A DNA stretch of 45,681 nucleotides from NCBI GenBank assembly GCA_049999805.1, contig JBNGIO010006247.1:154817-200497 (forward strand). The letters run 5' to 3'. The notes below the pieces were generated by a model. The model searched no databases, was not told the DNA's origin, and saw only the letters and a program-made list of their open reading frames with translations. Every line of letters begins with the position of its first letter. Position 1 is the first letter of the stretch. This document shows, piece by piece, positions 30,707 to 44,363 of this stretch. Position numbers and translations under genes: made by a program. The DNA is from Folioceros fuciformis. Its lineage: Eukaryota; Anthocerotophyta; Anthocerotopsida; Anthocerotales.

Positions 30707-33512
30707 AGGACGGGCGCCGCTGCGCCAAATGCCAAGACAGGGAAAGGTTAACAGGGCAGAGCGGAAACAGCATAACAGAATGCTCAGTACGATTTTCGCG
30801 GCCTTACGTCTGAACCATGGCAACCCAACAACAGCACCGGCCGCAGCACAAGGAAAAAAGCCTGGATTCCAGAGGAATTGGCAATTAGAGCTACCAGCGC
30901 CACGCACAGCCACGCTGCCTCCTGTATTCAAGGTGCCCAGCGACCAGGCGGAATTGCCCCTCTCGCCCGCGACAAATTCAAACGAGTGATACCGTATGAC
31001 GGCGGTAGAAACACCCGAAGGAGACGAGTTAGGGTGCACACTGAAACTAACTCCGGTTACAACAGTCTTTTCGCCGTCCTCCCAGCAATCTCGTAATCCG
31101 CTGTGCCCCTCATCTGCTCGCAACGCTCCCAACGTCAAAATTGAAGCTCTTTCCATGGTCACTCAGATGTTGGCCTGTGTAGAGTGCAGGTTGTTGCTTC
31201 TTTTCTTGTCTCTGTCGTCACCCGAAAGGGTTTGTGGAGGCGGGTGGTCATCCAGAGTCTGCAATTCAGAGATCGACGGAGTTCGAAAAATTCGCGTGGA
31301 GCAAAGGGATGTGACTGCTGGCTTGAGGGTGGCATTCACACGCTCCTCGCAAGGTGCCACCATTGTGGACGACGTGTGTTTTGTATCGTTCATCAGCCGA
31401 GCACGATCCAGCACCGTTACGGTATTTCAAATGTTGGTCTTCGCTGTTTCGACAAAAGTTTGAGCTCGGTTGCGAATGCAGGCTCCCCTCCCCCAGATCC
31501 AGCTCGTCAGGTGGGAGCAGACCGTAGTATGCTAAATTGGTGGGCTCAGAGGTTGAATCAGAAGAATTGGTGAACAAGGTGAAGTCCGATGGCTACAGGT
31601 GTTTTCGCTTCCCTATCGGGAGAGAGGGGCAAAAAAAAAAAAAAAAAAAAAAAACTGGGGCCCTTACTGGCCCTCATTTTCAGTATGTTGTTGATCGAAA
31701 TTTGCGTGGCTGGATCGCTATTGCGGCAGCAGTACGCAGCGTTGACCTACCTCGATCGTGCGCTAGTCAGAGGTCAGCGCTTTGCCCCCCGTAGTTCTAT
31801 CCCAGACCTGTGCACAGAGTGCGTATGAGAATGCATCGGTTCCTTTAATTGTCCGTTGGTTCCACGCATGTCGACTGTGAGTAACCGATTGTTGGTTCCT
31901 TTGTTCAGGTTTCGTCTCATCAGACTTTGAGTTAATGCGAAATTCACTCATCTCTGCAGTAGTAGGCATTGGAGCCGACTGCGCTGCAGGACTGCAGCTC
32001 ATGCTTACTTGGACCCCCGAGTCCTTAATCACAGACATTGCTGTCACGCTCCTCGATATTGCTTTCTCCTACAACGCTTTTGGGTAACGTCTCCTGGAAG
32101 CTCATACTCTGTTGCACTTGAGATCGGCACAGGATCTCGAGGCTAATAATGCATGCTATGTAAAACCTGTCAGATATGCTTTGCACGGCCTGCACCACTT
32201 GGGTTCAGAGAGGGGCGGGTACAAACGCGACAAACGATTTGTAAGTAATGCTCTGGACTGAGCATGAAAATATATGTTGTTGCCTTAACTGCACCTGTTC
32301 ACAACATGCGTTTTCCTTGCGTTTCCAACTGTAGGTAGTCCTGGACGCGTTTGTGGTGATAACTTCCATCCTAAAGCTGCAGAAGCTGCTCTTGGTGCAC
32401 ACTCCTGTATTCGGAAAAATATACAATTGACGTCAGTTCACATTTTTCTACGTCCTCTAAATCTTGGGCTGATCATATGCAAAAGCTGTCCAGCCCTAGC
32501 AGCACTGCTACGCATAGGCTTCAATGCGACATGCTTTCGTTCTGGGAGACGAAGTTCAGCCAAGGAGATTCCCTCATGAGGCCGTCGACAATCAGATTTC
32601 ACCCAGCGGTATAACTGTGTGCATTACATCAATTCTTCGTGGCCATCTTATCTCTGCTACGTCTACAATAGCAGTCCTTGTGTATCATAGGAGCCAACGT
32701 GTATGAATACGACCGTGATCTGATTTCCAGCGGAAAACTTGTACCAACCGTCTCCAAGATCCTTGGCTCCAACGATAAGAACTTCGGCTAGCGCGTTCGA
32801 CCATCCATACGAATCGCAATGGCCGAGTCCATGCATCCGAAGTTGCTCGTAGCGGCAGTCTGTAGTCCTCTTTGCCTGCATATCATGTACTCGTAAGTAC
32901 ACACTGTAAAACAGTAAGCATTACACAAACTGTATATTAAACGATGCAGACGGTGATATGCAAGATCCACGAAGGACATGTATTGGCATTCTAAGGCTCC
33001 ACCGACCACCACACGCTTATACAGGTGATGCTATCGAGTGGACCTCTGCTGCTATATCTCGACGCTACAGTGAGGGTCGGACACAATTACCACACTGCCT
33101 TGCACCATATTTCCCTCAACGAGGGCATCTTACTAGAGGAAAGAAGGGGGAGTGCCAACAACCGTACGGGTAGTGAAAACTACACACCGCAACTGGGATG
33201 TCTCACATCCGAGCATGGTCCCAGGCATGCTTCAGGAGGTCGGACATTCGAGAGCCCGGCGCATCGCCTTCACCTATGCATCAAATTCCGAGCGTCAGGC
33301 ATCGAGTTGCCAAAACGAGACAGGATTTGTGCGCCCCTCTCCACAGTTCCGTTCGTGGATATTTCATGGCAGTTTTCCACGGTGGTACACGCCTTTCTGG
33401 CACTCTGTTCACCAATGTGAAATTCTACATGCGTGACGTCAATTGCCTCCCGAGCAGGCTTTCAACTACAGATGACCATAAATTTGCCTGCGGGGGAAAG
33501 CCGCACGACGAT
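30707..33512. other. 2.8-kb region without recognisable genes
   Basis: Lies between the 5' end of SmD2 and the 3' end of INTS1. It contains an uninterrupted run of 24 A (31631-31654). ORFs of up to about 240 codons appear on both strands, overlap each other and match nothing I know. It should include the SmD2 promoter on the left and INTS1 3' untranslated sequence on the right. A non-coding gene or diverged transposon remnant is possible but not supported. Confidence 0.45.
31631..31654. repeat. Poly(A) run, 24 bases
   Basis: Twenty-four consecutive A on the + strand, flanked by ggggc and ctgggg. It could be a simple mononucleotide tract or the tail of an old retroposed sequence. I found no matching target-site duplication or recognisable sequence upstream. 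Confidence 0.9.
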
Positions 33513-36500
33513 TCAGGTTTCACCCGCAACTTTTATAAGACCCTGCATGAGCTGTTGAAAATCATCCGCCGCAACGCGTCCCAATTTCAGCTCCTCTACC
33601 AACAGGGTCTCCTGAAAATCTACAAAACACCCAAACAAAAACATCACTCTACAGCACAAGTCCAAAAGTGTCCCCTTCCCACCATCTCCCACACTCCACA
33701 AGTCCAAAGGATCTTCCGTACACCATACCTGGGCAGCAATGGAAGAACTCGTGGACATGTCGGGCAGCTGTTTTCGCCAGGGATGCATCAGGCGATGTCA
33801 GCTGAGCAAGGAGACCTTCGACAATCTTACCAGCAGTCTGCTTGCTGCATGAGAGACCCGAGACAAATAGAAGATGACACGACACTCTTGAGAAACAATT
33901 CTGAACTATCCTTCAGCAGCAGCATTTGACAAAAACGCTTGAGTAGGATTTCTATGGAGTCTAAGCTCACAACGTGACATGGACACTTGTCTGCAGGAAG
34001 GCTCACCTCGGACAATGTAAAAGTTGTCGCAGTAGAAGGCTGTACGCCCTGTCCCGAATGGTAGAGTCTGTCACTTTCGTCAACTCCAGCAAAGGGTCCT
34101 CCAGGATGGGTAAAACTGTCGGCATCCTTGCAGATGCTTTCTCTAAGTCGGTCAGCACTCCAGCTAAATGCACGTCTTCCTCTTCCTCCTGATGACACAC
34201 CGCACACGTTTAGGTTCCAAGGATTTAGGGTTGTGGTATCATTATTCCACGGCGTTGGATAGTAGGAAAGGTAGCTTCCACACAGTGCCCGCAGAAACCT
34301 ACCATGTACAACCCGTGGACGTGCCGTGGGGAACAGCGGATGCCCTTGCCGTAAGTGCCAAGATCAGAATCTTTCCAGTCCGCCGCCTGCCTTAAGCAGT
34401 GCAACAGTTGCCTTCGAACCTTCAAAACGTCATCCACGGGCATGCCAGATGGCCCTGTCGTTGCAACCATATTCACGTGGTCTTCACCTGCGAGGTCAGC
34501 AGGACTACCAGAGGAGCCTGCGTTCTCCAAAAGGTTAAGAAGGTATCCAAGTTTCTTGATTTTCCCAAAGGTCAGTGCTGCTGCCTGAAGAACTGTTTTG
34601 TGATGAGCCACGACATATTCCTTAATTTGTCCACCAGTGGCTACACAATGACACAAAAAATCAGCAAACCGAGCAACCACTTTGGCAAACTGACGTCGGT
34701 CTTGCGTGTCGAGATCCCGCAAGAGTTCAAAGTAGAGCGACAAGGTGCTCTCAAGTTGACCCATTCCCCAAATAGCATTAGGTACTTGTCCGTGCTTGTT
34801 CAACTCTAGTAAGTAAGGCCGCAAGACATCCAGAAGCTCTATTCCCATCGAAAGAGCTCTTGCCATTGCAAGTCGAACCTGGACATCCCCTTGCTTTTTC
34901 AAAGGTAACAAATCCTGCAGTAATTTCGACCACCGTGACTTACTACATTCAGAGCGAAGGTTCTCCTGTCAATCAGAAACTGCACAGGTCTCTTGAATAG
35001 CTAGAGATTACCTTCAGGTGCAGAGTCAGAATTGGAAGGTGTGAGATCAGCAAGGCCGGATGTTGCTGGGCAAATTGATGTAGGAAACCTGCAACAATTA
35101 CCAAGTCAAACATGAACTTTCCAAACGAAATGAAGTTAGAGGAGTACCAATCGAAGTTACACTTACCATATGCCGCGTTGCAGTCCTTCTCAGTATTACC
35201 GCAAAGAAGAGTAAGTGAATTGCGCAGAACCCGACTCAATGGTGAGACCTGATCAAGCCAGCACGTAGTCCAGATTTGAGTGTTTGCAGGGCTCTACATT
35301 GCATTTCATTTCACCGAGCCAGAATATACGCACTGCACATGGGAGTAGATGTTTCTGACATGCTTGAAGGGCGGCATTGAGTAGTCCATTGTTGGAGTGC
35401 AAGCACTCTTCCCATTGTTCTCCAGAACCCCTGAGACTGAGATAGGGAATGTGCTGTAAAGAGCCCACAAAATATGGTTCCTCGACTCTTTCAATGATGC
35501 CTCGATTGAATTCTGACCCTTGAATTGTAATTTCAACATACAGGTCAGATGCATATCGCCATCAGAATTTGTCCTGAAATAGCAGAAAGTTATTACATTA
35601 GAATCGTAAGCAAAGAAGGAGCACAAGACCATGCACTTCAAGATCATTGGTCTATGAACTACACAGCGCACTTGTGTGAGCAATAGGGCGAGAGCTTACA
35701 AGTTTGCAAGTATTTCGCTTATCAAGAGGGGGCCCCCACTTGCTGTCAACATGATCAACCTCAATGCCTGTGAAAGCCGGGATAGCCAGCTGTGATCTCT
35801 ACCACCAACCTCCTGTCCCTCTTGTACTGACAGCCTAACCGCAGCAGATTCCACAACCCCCATACGTACAAGCACACCCGCTGCAGCAGGATCGAGAATA
35901 CATGTCAACAATGTTGATCCATGGTCCTGTGAGCAAGCCACGAACAAGATCAGCTCGTGAAATTCAACCTGCAACTGTTACATTCTCCTTCACAGGTCAA
36001 TTTTCTCGAGTGCTAGGATTGTATGCACCCATGTGAAGCAGACATTCAAATAACTCACCTGAAGACGTGAATTTTCAGTGTAACGACAAGCTATCTGAGC
36101 ACGAGGATGCCGTACACAACCACAAAGAAACTCCAGAAAACTTCTGGCCTCCTCAAGGTCTGTGCAAGGTAAAGCTGCTGCCTTTGCAGCAGTACACGAT
36201 TGGCTTTCTGCTCGACACGGTTGACCCTGGAATTTCAAAATTCCAAGAATGATGGTGGTAATTATGGTCCAGGAACTCTTATGCAACATATGCTCCAGAG
36301 CTAGATCAACAGGTGTTGGAGGATGAGACAATATGCTGATGTCAGAGGAACGGACTCCTAGTAACCCCTTCAACTCTTCAAATGGAATCTCTGGCCTCAA
36401 AAATAAAAACAATTCCACAACAAGAGCAACGCGACCAGCCAACTCGACCTGCTTCTTTTGGACAGGAAATGCACTGAGGTTTTCTGAACGTCTTGCTGTA

Positions 36501-39500
36501 GGGCTTTCAAGCCAGTGACAAACTAAAATTCCAAGCTCTTCTGCGATTGAGAAGCCCATACTCGTTTCATTCTTACATCCATCACAAATGTGTTTCACAG
36601 ATTGTGACTTTCTATTGCCGCACCTAGAGGTGCGAGAAGAAATAACCAAGATCAGATATGCGAGAAGATCTGTCTCCAGCTCGTGGACAGATCCATCCTT
36701 AATCCAAGAGGATATTTTTGAACAGTGAACACAGGCCTTTAGACCTGCCTGCAACGCTGCGAAGGGTCGCCTGACAACAGACATGACGGAGGTTAATTTT
36801 GTCCCCCCAGTCACTTTGGAGCCGCCATCTTTTAGTTCATCCAGTATTGAAATAACCCTGCCAGAGATACTTGAGAGGACCAAATTATCACGTATATGGG
36901 AATCTCCTAGCCTCTCGCACCAGCTTCGCAGGAAAGACAGAACAGCCAAGAAAGATGGTCCACAAACGAATTGACCTGGAGGATATATACCACTATCTGT
37001 AGGAACTGACGCAATGGCATGTCTCCTGCAACGTGATAACAATAATAACACAGCAAGAGCTGAGGGAACAATGCTCATTGCAAGAATTCCTTGGTTCTGA
37101 ATTCCAGTCATAGAACTTTCTACGGACTCCAGGCACCTCTTAACGCCTTCATTCTGTCTGTTAAGCACAGCCTTCCCTAGACCTTTCCTTAACCGTAGGT
37201 ATTTAGGACCCAATATTCCTATGTCACGTGTATTACGTTCCAGATTGTTGAAAACATATGTGGCATCCGAGATCAGCTGCTCAATAAACACATTATCATC
37301 TTGGTTGCCCTGGTACACCTCTGAAACCTCGGCTTCAAATGCATTTCCACTTTTCACAATTTTGGCATCCAAACAGAGATCGCTCGAAATATAATTCACA
37401 TCTTGGACATTAGATGAGCTAAACTTCTGCAATTTTCTGCGAAGCAATGAAAGACACCTGAGTTCTGATTCTTAATCATACGGTTGTGTGCAAAGGTGAT
37501 ATAGTTAGAAGACCTACTGCAAGAAGTCCAGGCCACCGTTACTTCCAGATTTCTGAAGCAATATCACAGAACCGTAGATTTTCTTCGACTTCTCACTTGT
37601 GAAGCCTTTGGACTGAAATGCAGCCATCAGCCTGTAGTAGTGACATAAGAAAGTATTAGCACTAATACTGGTAAGCCTTGGGTTCTCTAGTGAGAATGCA
37701 CCAACGGAAAGAGCACCTGATCTCAGAAACCCCATCAAGTTCCTCCAGCAAAGCAGATCCAGCGCTGACAGATAGCCCAAGCTGCTCCAAAACATCCAGC
37801 TTTGTATTAATCGACAGAGCTGATAAACCTGTAGGCCAATCATGAGAATCAGCTGGATGAACAACAGGCAGAAAGGATATGTTCAAGCATGGATGCTTTA
37901 GGGACCATCACACTGAGGTGACATATACCTGCTCTACTGACTCTGATATCTTTGCTTCTGACGAAGCCTACAGCTTGCATCTCTGACAAGAGGGAAAACC
38001 TCTTCCCACCTCCAATCTCGAGCCATGCCATTGAACAATCGTCCGTCCATGTAGATGTTGAGGAGTTGAAGTCCATGAACCCAGGGATTAAGAGCTTCAG
38101 ATATTGACCATACAATGCTCCCCACATATTCTCTCCATCAGTGTTGGCAAGCACTGAAAGCAGCTGTATTCCTGCATCGACTACCATCTTGTGCAGTTCG
38201 ACTCGCAGAACATCTTTGTTGGTCTTTGGTGAAACCAGTGTTACCAGTGGAGTTGTGCTTGCCGTGATGAGGTTCCAACCCGAATCCGCGGCAGTCCCAC
38301 CATGCAGCGCAGTAAGAACTGTTTCAAGCATAAATTCAACCGTAGAATTATATTTTAAAGGGCCGGGTACAGCCTGCCTATGTTCATAGTCTGAACACAA
38401 GCAAGTGGACAGTAATCTCCGCCGAACCACGAGGACAGATACGCAACACGTTAAGGACGTGCATGGCGGCAAACATTCTGAATGCTTGTGCAAGAAGTTC
38501 AGGTAGGCTATCATCTGCAACAACCCAAAAAAGGAAAAAGAAAATCTGTTCAGTATCCAAGGCAACTGACGCTGGTATCAGTCAATTGAGATGCAAAAGT
38601 GACTCAGGCGATAAAAAGTCATACCACTTGTACTGAGCTCTCCGTCTGAAACGCCAGCTGTAAGGACGGCGCCAATGCTGCAACCAGACTAGACTTCGTT
38701 GGGACCTCGCTTACGGATTGGAGCCAGTCACAGCTATCCCCACCACTTGATCCACATGCAACCCCAGTATCCGACGACCCAATTGTACAGACATGCTCTG
38801 ACCTTGGTTCAGAAACAGCCTCAGTGAATAGAAGTGTAAAACACCTCCGTGCACAGGAACGGGCAAGACTACTTCTGGAAGCCAGCCTTTCGGCGAGGAA
38901 CCCCCCTATCATTTTCACATCACTATCATCCGGTTGACTGTCTGCTCTTAAGATCTTATGCAAGTTGGAAATAACTCCAGATACATCAACCATCTGTGTT
39001 TCACAAGCGCCTCGTGATCCCTCATGCATGTAGAGTAGCTCACACTGTAGAGGCCACCAAAAAAAAGTTAGTTAGTGAATCTACTGAAGTAAGCTCAAAG
39101 GATGTTACAAATCCACGAGGGTCCGTACCTGCCACAGACATGGGAGAGCTGTCACCGCATCTGGATCCGAGAGTAATACTTTCTCCAACCACGGCCACGC
39201 TTCTCGCAATGTCTGCAGTTCAGATTTTAAGTCACCTGTGTGTTTCAATTTTAGCACCTGAAGGACTCGCATCAACCCTACTTTCACATTGGTATGCATC
39301 ACTGGTGGGGTAGCAATAGCCAATCAATCATCTCACAACCAATTTTGTCACACAGCGAAATCAGACACTTGTCCACACCTGGCAGCTTGTAACGTGTCTA
39401 AAGAAATTGGGGCTTCTGCACTTCCGCAGCATGCGACCTAGCTGATACTCTTCATTAATGTGATCCACCTGCTGAAGTACAGATGTAGGGGGTTGCCTGG

Positions 39501-42500
39501 TTGGCCCTTCTTGATTAAATAGCATCACATTCCCCTTCCACTCCTCTCCTTTAAAAGGCCACGGAACAGGAGTCTCACTGGCAGCTTGAGAAGCAAAGAA
39601 TGCAGATATTGCTTCCTCAGCTTTTATGTCCCTCTGAACAGCTTCTGTTTCGAGTTTCTCAACTTCAAAGTTCTGCACTCCATCCTCACTGAGCCCATGC
39701 ACAAAAAGAGGGGGAAAAATCAAGCATATAACACAGCATTTGATAACGTACTATCACAGCAAACTATCTTCACACCTTCACTTACTGATTGAATGCAAGG
39801 CTTTTCCTGCCTGTGAGAAGAACTTCCATGAAGAACCGAATAGTAGGAAAGTTCCGCCAAACAAACTGACCAATGGTTGTTGGATTGCACACAGCTATGA
39901 TCAGAACAACCAGTGAGGCTCGCCAGTACATATCCTTCAACTGCAAATATCCCGAACGACAAACCAGTCAGACATGATCCACAAACAGGCCAGCACTAGC
40001 AAAACGATGGATCACTCCACGTCTCTGGACCAACAAGAAGATAAAGGCGCCGGTTAAACATTACAACAAACTGCGGCCGACAGTTGAGTAGATGTACACT
40101 TGCAAGCTTGAATATAGCGGCAGGCAGCTGCAACACTCAACAAATGTGAACACAGCAGATTACATCCTTAAGTGCAAACACGCCAGAGCAATACCTCTCC
40201 CAAGAAACGACTCCACGTTGACTAACCTGCTCACTTTTCGCGATGAGTGAACCCTCCATAAGGTTCTGGAGCTTCGCTGCTCTCCATACCAGGCCTTCAA
40301 TTATATTTACAGCTTCAACTTGAGTCAAAGGAGACGTCTGTCAGAGAAGAAAACCAACACTTGGATTTGGACACATGGTTTTGGACAAACATAACCGATC
40401 AAATTTTTCTAACGTGTGGGACATAGGACAGTAGAAAACATAGAAGCCTCCTTGTAAAAATTGCCAACGGTAAAAGAACAACGCTCACTGATATTCCCAT
40501 CAAAATCAGGCGAGCCAATATGTCTTCAGGTGCCCGAATACAAGATGTCAGTAATTTGTAAGAAAGCATATCAAGGTCCCCAGCATTATCTGCGTTGATG
40601 AAATACACCTAATTTCATGAACAACACAAAAAACAGCTTAAGCTGTTAAAATACTTCCAGATCTGAATCACAACCTACATAAGCCAAGAACTGGGAACCG
40701 GAAGGAGATGGAACTTTACTTCAGGGCCTTCCAGAAACAGGAACTGTCGTACTATCTGCGAGAACTCGTTTTCTTGAATGTGAGGGAGGTACACAGCAAG
40801 TATTTCAGTGCACCACACCATAGCATCTTCCTGTGTCAGAAAAACTTTTGAGTGTCAACCTGGGCCTCAGACTTCCAGTAATAGAGCAACATTTCTTTCA
40901 AATGTTGTCAAATTGGACTGACGCAAGGCTGATTGTGTATATACCCAACCTGAAGATTTGCAGTGTCAATGCTGAACTTTTCCATTGGGGCAAGCTTCTC
41001 TCGGACTGATGATGCGCTTGAACCTGACGAATGAGCCTGATTTTCAGTTCCAGCCGCTGTAGGAATTGAAGGCGTCGCGATTGCAGCTACTAATCCATCA
41101 TCGGCTGTAAAGACAGCAACGGCATGCAGCAACAGCTGACAGACGAGATCAACTATCTGTGGGACCCACTTGTGTGTTAGATTGTCCGAAAGACTAAAAG
41201 GAAAGAAGATCCCGAACATTGAGCTGCACAACAGAAGGGTGTGCAAGAAAAACCTGCTTAAGCCATGTCTGCTTCAAGGCCTCAGGCTGCTCTTCCATAG
41301 CTGGCCAAGGCTGCATCAGCCCATGACAAAATGCATGCACATTTATATCCGTGCCCACTTGTCTCATAATCCTGTCGAACAAAAACGGTCACTACAATAT
41401 CAGTAGGAGAAAGAGAAATTAGAGAACAATGAAAATCCACAAAATGACAGACCTTCGAACAAGGTCCCTTAGTTGTTGTCGAGACTCATCATTAGCAGCA
41501 AGATCCTGCAAAAGATAAAGCATTACTGACACTGACAGCACACAGTGCAGCCTCAGCTACTCACCAGCCCACACATGTGAGCGACTATCAGAAAGATGCG
41601 GCCACCATCAACTACGAGAGAACTCACTTGAAATATCAAAGCCAGCTCGTGCTCAGGAGGAGGATGGTCAGGCATGGCCTTCAAAACAGTGGCAATGCTT
41701 TTCACGTTGTGTGCATTCCTGTTGTTCATCTCTGCAGTCACGAATGTCTGGAAAAGATTCCAACAAAGTACTTATGGACATGCCAGCAATGTACCATACT
41801 CTCAATGCAGACAATTCCCTCAAGGCTAGAAATGGACACCTTCAATGCTAGTGTTGCATACTCAGGCCTCCTCCGCACCAGCTGAGTGACCATGTCTGCA
41901 AAAATATTCCCATGCGGCGCCTTCATCTAACAAACGACCCGTGCATTAAGAACATGGACTACACAGTCACACAGACAAACTACTCATAAAAATGCTGTAA
42001 TGAATTCAAGTCAATTGGTCAAGTACCGAGGCAGACCTGGCCAGGGACTTGCAGTGATGGCACTCTCAAAGCTAAAAGATTAGCCACAGTATTAAAATCA
42101 TTTTCAGAAGTAGCACGAGTATGTTTAACAATGCGGTCCAGAAGAGCCTTCGCAGAACGCACATGGACAGTATTATTTAACCAGCCCTCCAACATGCTTG
42201 AGCCCACAACCCGTACCTCCTCATACCCAGCTCCTTGCATTAATAATCTGCGCAAATTGGGAGGCCCATTATTGTATGACAGGCATACACCCACAACATG
42301 CAGCACAGACACACCCGGATCTACAGAGATAAAGTGACACGTGATTCGTGAACAATGGCTTGCTGGCACACCTCAAGAGAGTGCGAGGGTTTTCCTTCGC
42401 CACATTAGCCGTCAGCAGCTGGTTCAAGGCCGATAAAAACTTTGTTCGTACCTGTTGCCGTACTTCATCTCCAGGGTACCTATTTCGAAATGCAGGCTGA

Positions 42501-44363
42501 AACAAACATGGGCCCGGCCACCTGGTCAACCAGAAATCTTATCCATCGAACCGCTCACCTCCACCTCAGCTTGATAAGCCCCACAGTCTAGGACTGAAGG
42601 TCGGAGTAGAAGATAGTGCATAATGAAAGTTGTTCGTGTCCTAATACCTGAAAAGCAGGTCCATGAGCCGAATCTGCAGTTCTGCAACATCACAGCGACC
42701 TGGTTACTGAAAACAATCAACACAAAGCACACCACGGTGACAGAACGTCAGCTCCATACATCCCCTGTCACAAGAAGAGCAGACACTCACCCATGAGAGT
42801 CAGGCCTGCTCGTGTCTTCTGAAGACCCCACTCCATCCTGATAGCCCGAGTTGTCAGGGCAACAGAAGAGAACGATCCACCATTGCTATGCATCACAGGA
42901 AAGCGGGGTTCTAAATAGGTGTCACAGGTCTAACCAGACTGGCATCTGGGAAAGCTGTAAGAACGTTCGTGACAAAGTCTTTACACCCTTCATGTTCGAT
43001 CCAGGCACGAGCTCCGGTAGCATCCTCTAAATAGAGCTGCAAATTGTCACAACAGGTTCTTCATGAATGCCCATCAATTGTACATAGCAGGAAAAAAGAG
43101 AAACAACTTCGGGCTGTTGACTACACTCACCTCCACGAAATGTAATGGCCACTCAGCATCGGCTGCAAAAGCTCTATGGAGCAATTTGGCAGCCACAAGG
43201 GGCAGCACGAGCGGTCTCTTGGTCGCAGGTTGGCTCTTGCCCAAACCGAAGAAGCTGAGCAACACCTGAGGCAGACAAAAGTCAGCACTGATGTAACCGG
43301 ATGTTCCGCCAAATGCAGAACGCACGGGACCAACGAGAGGCAACGGTAACGAACCTGGAATGTCCTAGGCAGTCGGAAAGACTCGGGAAACTTCTTCGAC
43401 ACGTACAAGCAACTGAGAAGTTGATATTTACTAGGACTAGTCACGTTCTTCGCCAGTTCTTCACAGGTATCTGCGAGCACGGCATCCAGAGCCTCCACAT
43501 TCGCTTCCTGAAGGGCAGCCCATGCAGCCCGCAGAATATCAAGATCTGCAAGCCAAGGCGAGATCATCCATCAGCCTCCTTCCTTCCACACAGCCACATC
43601 ACCTGGCTCACTCACACCCTAAGTGTACAGGGCAACGAATTCCACCTTCCTCAATTCCCAGGGCTGCCATCTGAATTCCAACGGTGAAGGAACACAACAT
43701 GGCAGAACTGACACGCTGACACAATTCAACCTCAAACAAAACGCAATCAGCACTGTCAACAGGATACACTCTCCACCCGCCGAGCAAGCAACGGTGCCAC
43801 CGCAGCCGATGGCCTCTCATCTTCCTGCTCCACGGAGGCCTCCAAACCCACGGGTTCGTTCACAGCGCCATCGCCCCCCACCTCCTCAGGCCCTTGCCCA
43901 GCCTCAACTCCAGAATCCGGAGCTGCGGACACCGGTTCGAGCAGCGGGTCCAGTTGCTCCGCCACTACCTCCGGTTGCGCAGCCACAGCAGGGGCCTCAC
44001 CCAGCCACCCCGCGCCCTCCTGCAAGCCCTCCTCCTCCGCCACAGGCGCATTGAGATCAAACCCTCGCGGGGTGGCATTCAGATCCAGCTCCGGCGTCGG
44101 GGCAGGGGCCGGAGCCGGAGCCGGGGTCGGAGCGGGGGGCGGGCCCTCATCCTCGTCCGCGCTCGTGTGGTCCACGAGTCGACGAACTCTCTTCCGCGGG
44201 CCCGTGGGATTCTTGGAAGCTCCATCTCCATGCACCGGACGCTGCACCTCGCATCAAAAGGAAAGAAAAAAAACACAAACCAACGAGCAGCCACCCAATA
44301 AGCACAGATTGAGCCAAACCCATCGCCCCCTCCGCTTCAATTCAACAACACACTCACTTTCAT
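33513..44363 (-). CDS. INTS1: Integrator complex subunit 1 (INTS1)
   Basis: Scaffold of the Integrator complex, which processes snRNA 3' ends and attenuates RNA polymerase II in the nucleus. Similarity to animal INTS1 runs colinearly: YLEDATGARAWIEHEGCKDF (the DUF3677-like region, near 43.0 kb), INVHAFCHGLMQ (41.3 kb), LKDMYWRASLVVLIIAVCNP (39.9 kb), WPWLEKVLLSDPDAV (39.2 kb) and a helical-repeat C-terminus. In-phase exons read clearly: 44358-44363, 43770-44247, 43355-43545, 43131-43265, 42037-42320, 41795-41926, 41628-41747, 41453-41505, 41254-41371, 40950-41156, 40720-40830, 40489-40608, 40227-40337, 40098-40127, 39786-39940, 39379-39688, 39129-39212 and 38628-39044. Further coding lies at about 42.39-43.04, 37.5-38.5, 36.0-37.4 (one long exon) and 33.5-35.9 kb; not all junctions there are resolved. 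The N-terminal 160 residues are Pro/Ala- and acid-rich. The start MK in a 6-bp exon is tentative. Confidence 0.9.
44060..44150 (-). repeat. GC-rich Pro-Ala coding repeat in INTS1
   Basis: A GGAGCC-like hexanucleotide repeat (read on the + strand) encodes alternating Pro and Ala residues after an acidic ADEDEGPPP segment. It is a low-complexity, probably disordered linker and a likely site of length variation. Confidence 0.75.

Noticed and set aside
30554-31162. 202-codon minus-strand ORF over the start of SmD2
   Set aside because: It reads through SmD2 exons and introns; the real SmD2 exons within it are spliced, and the rest shows no similarity.
31537-31828. Lysine-rich ORFs across the poly(A) run
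   Set aside because: The Lys stretch is only translation of the 24-A tract; no conserved protein surrounds it.
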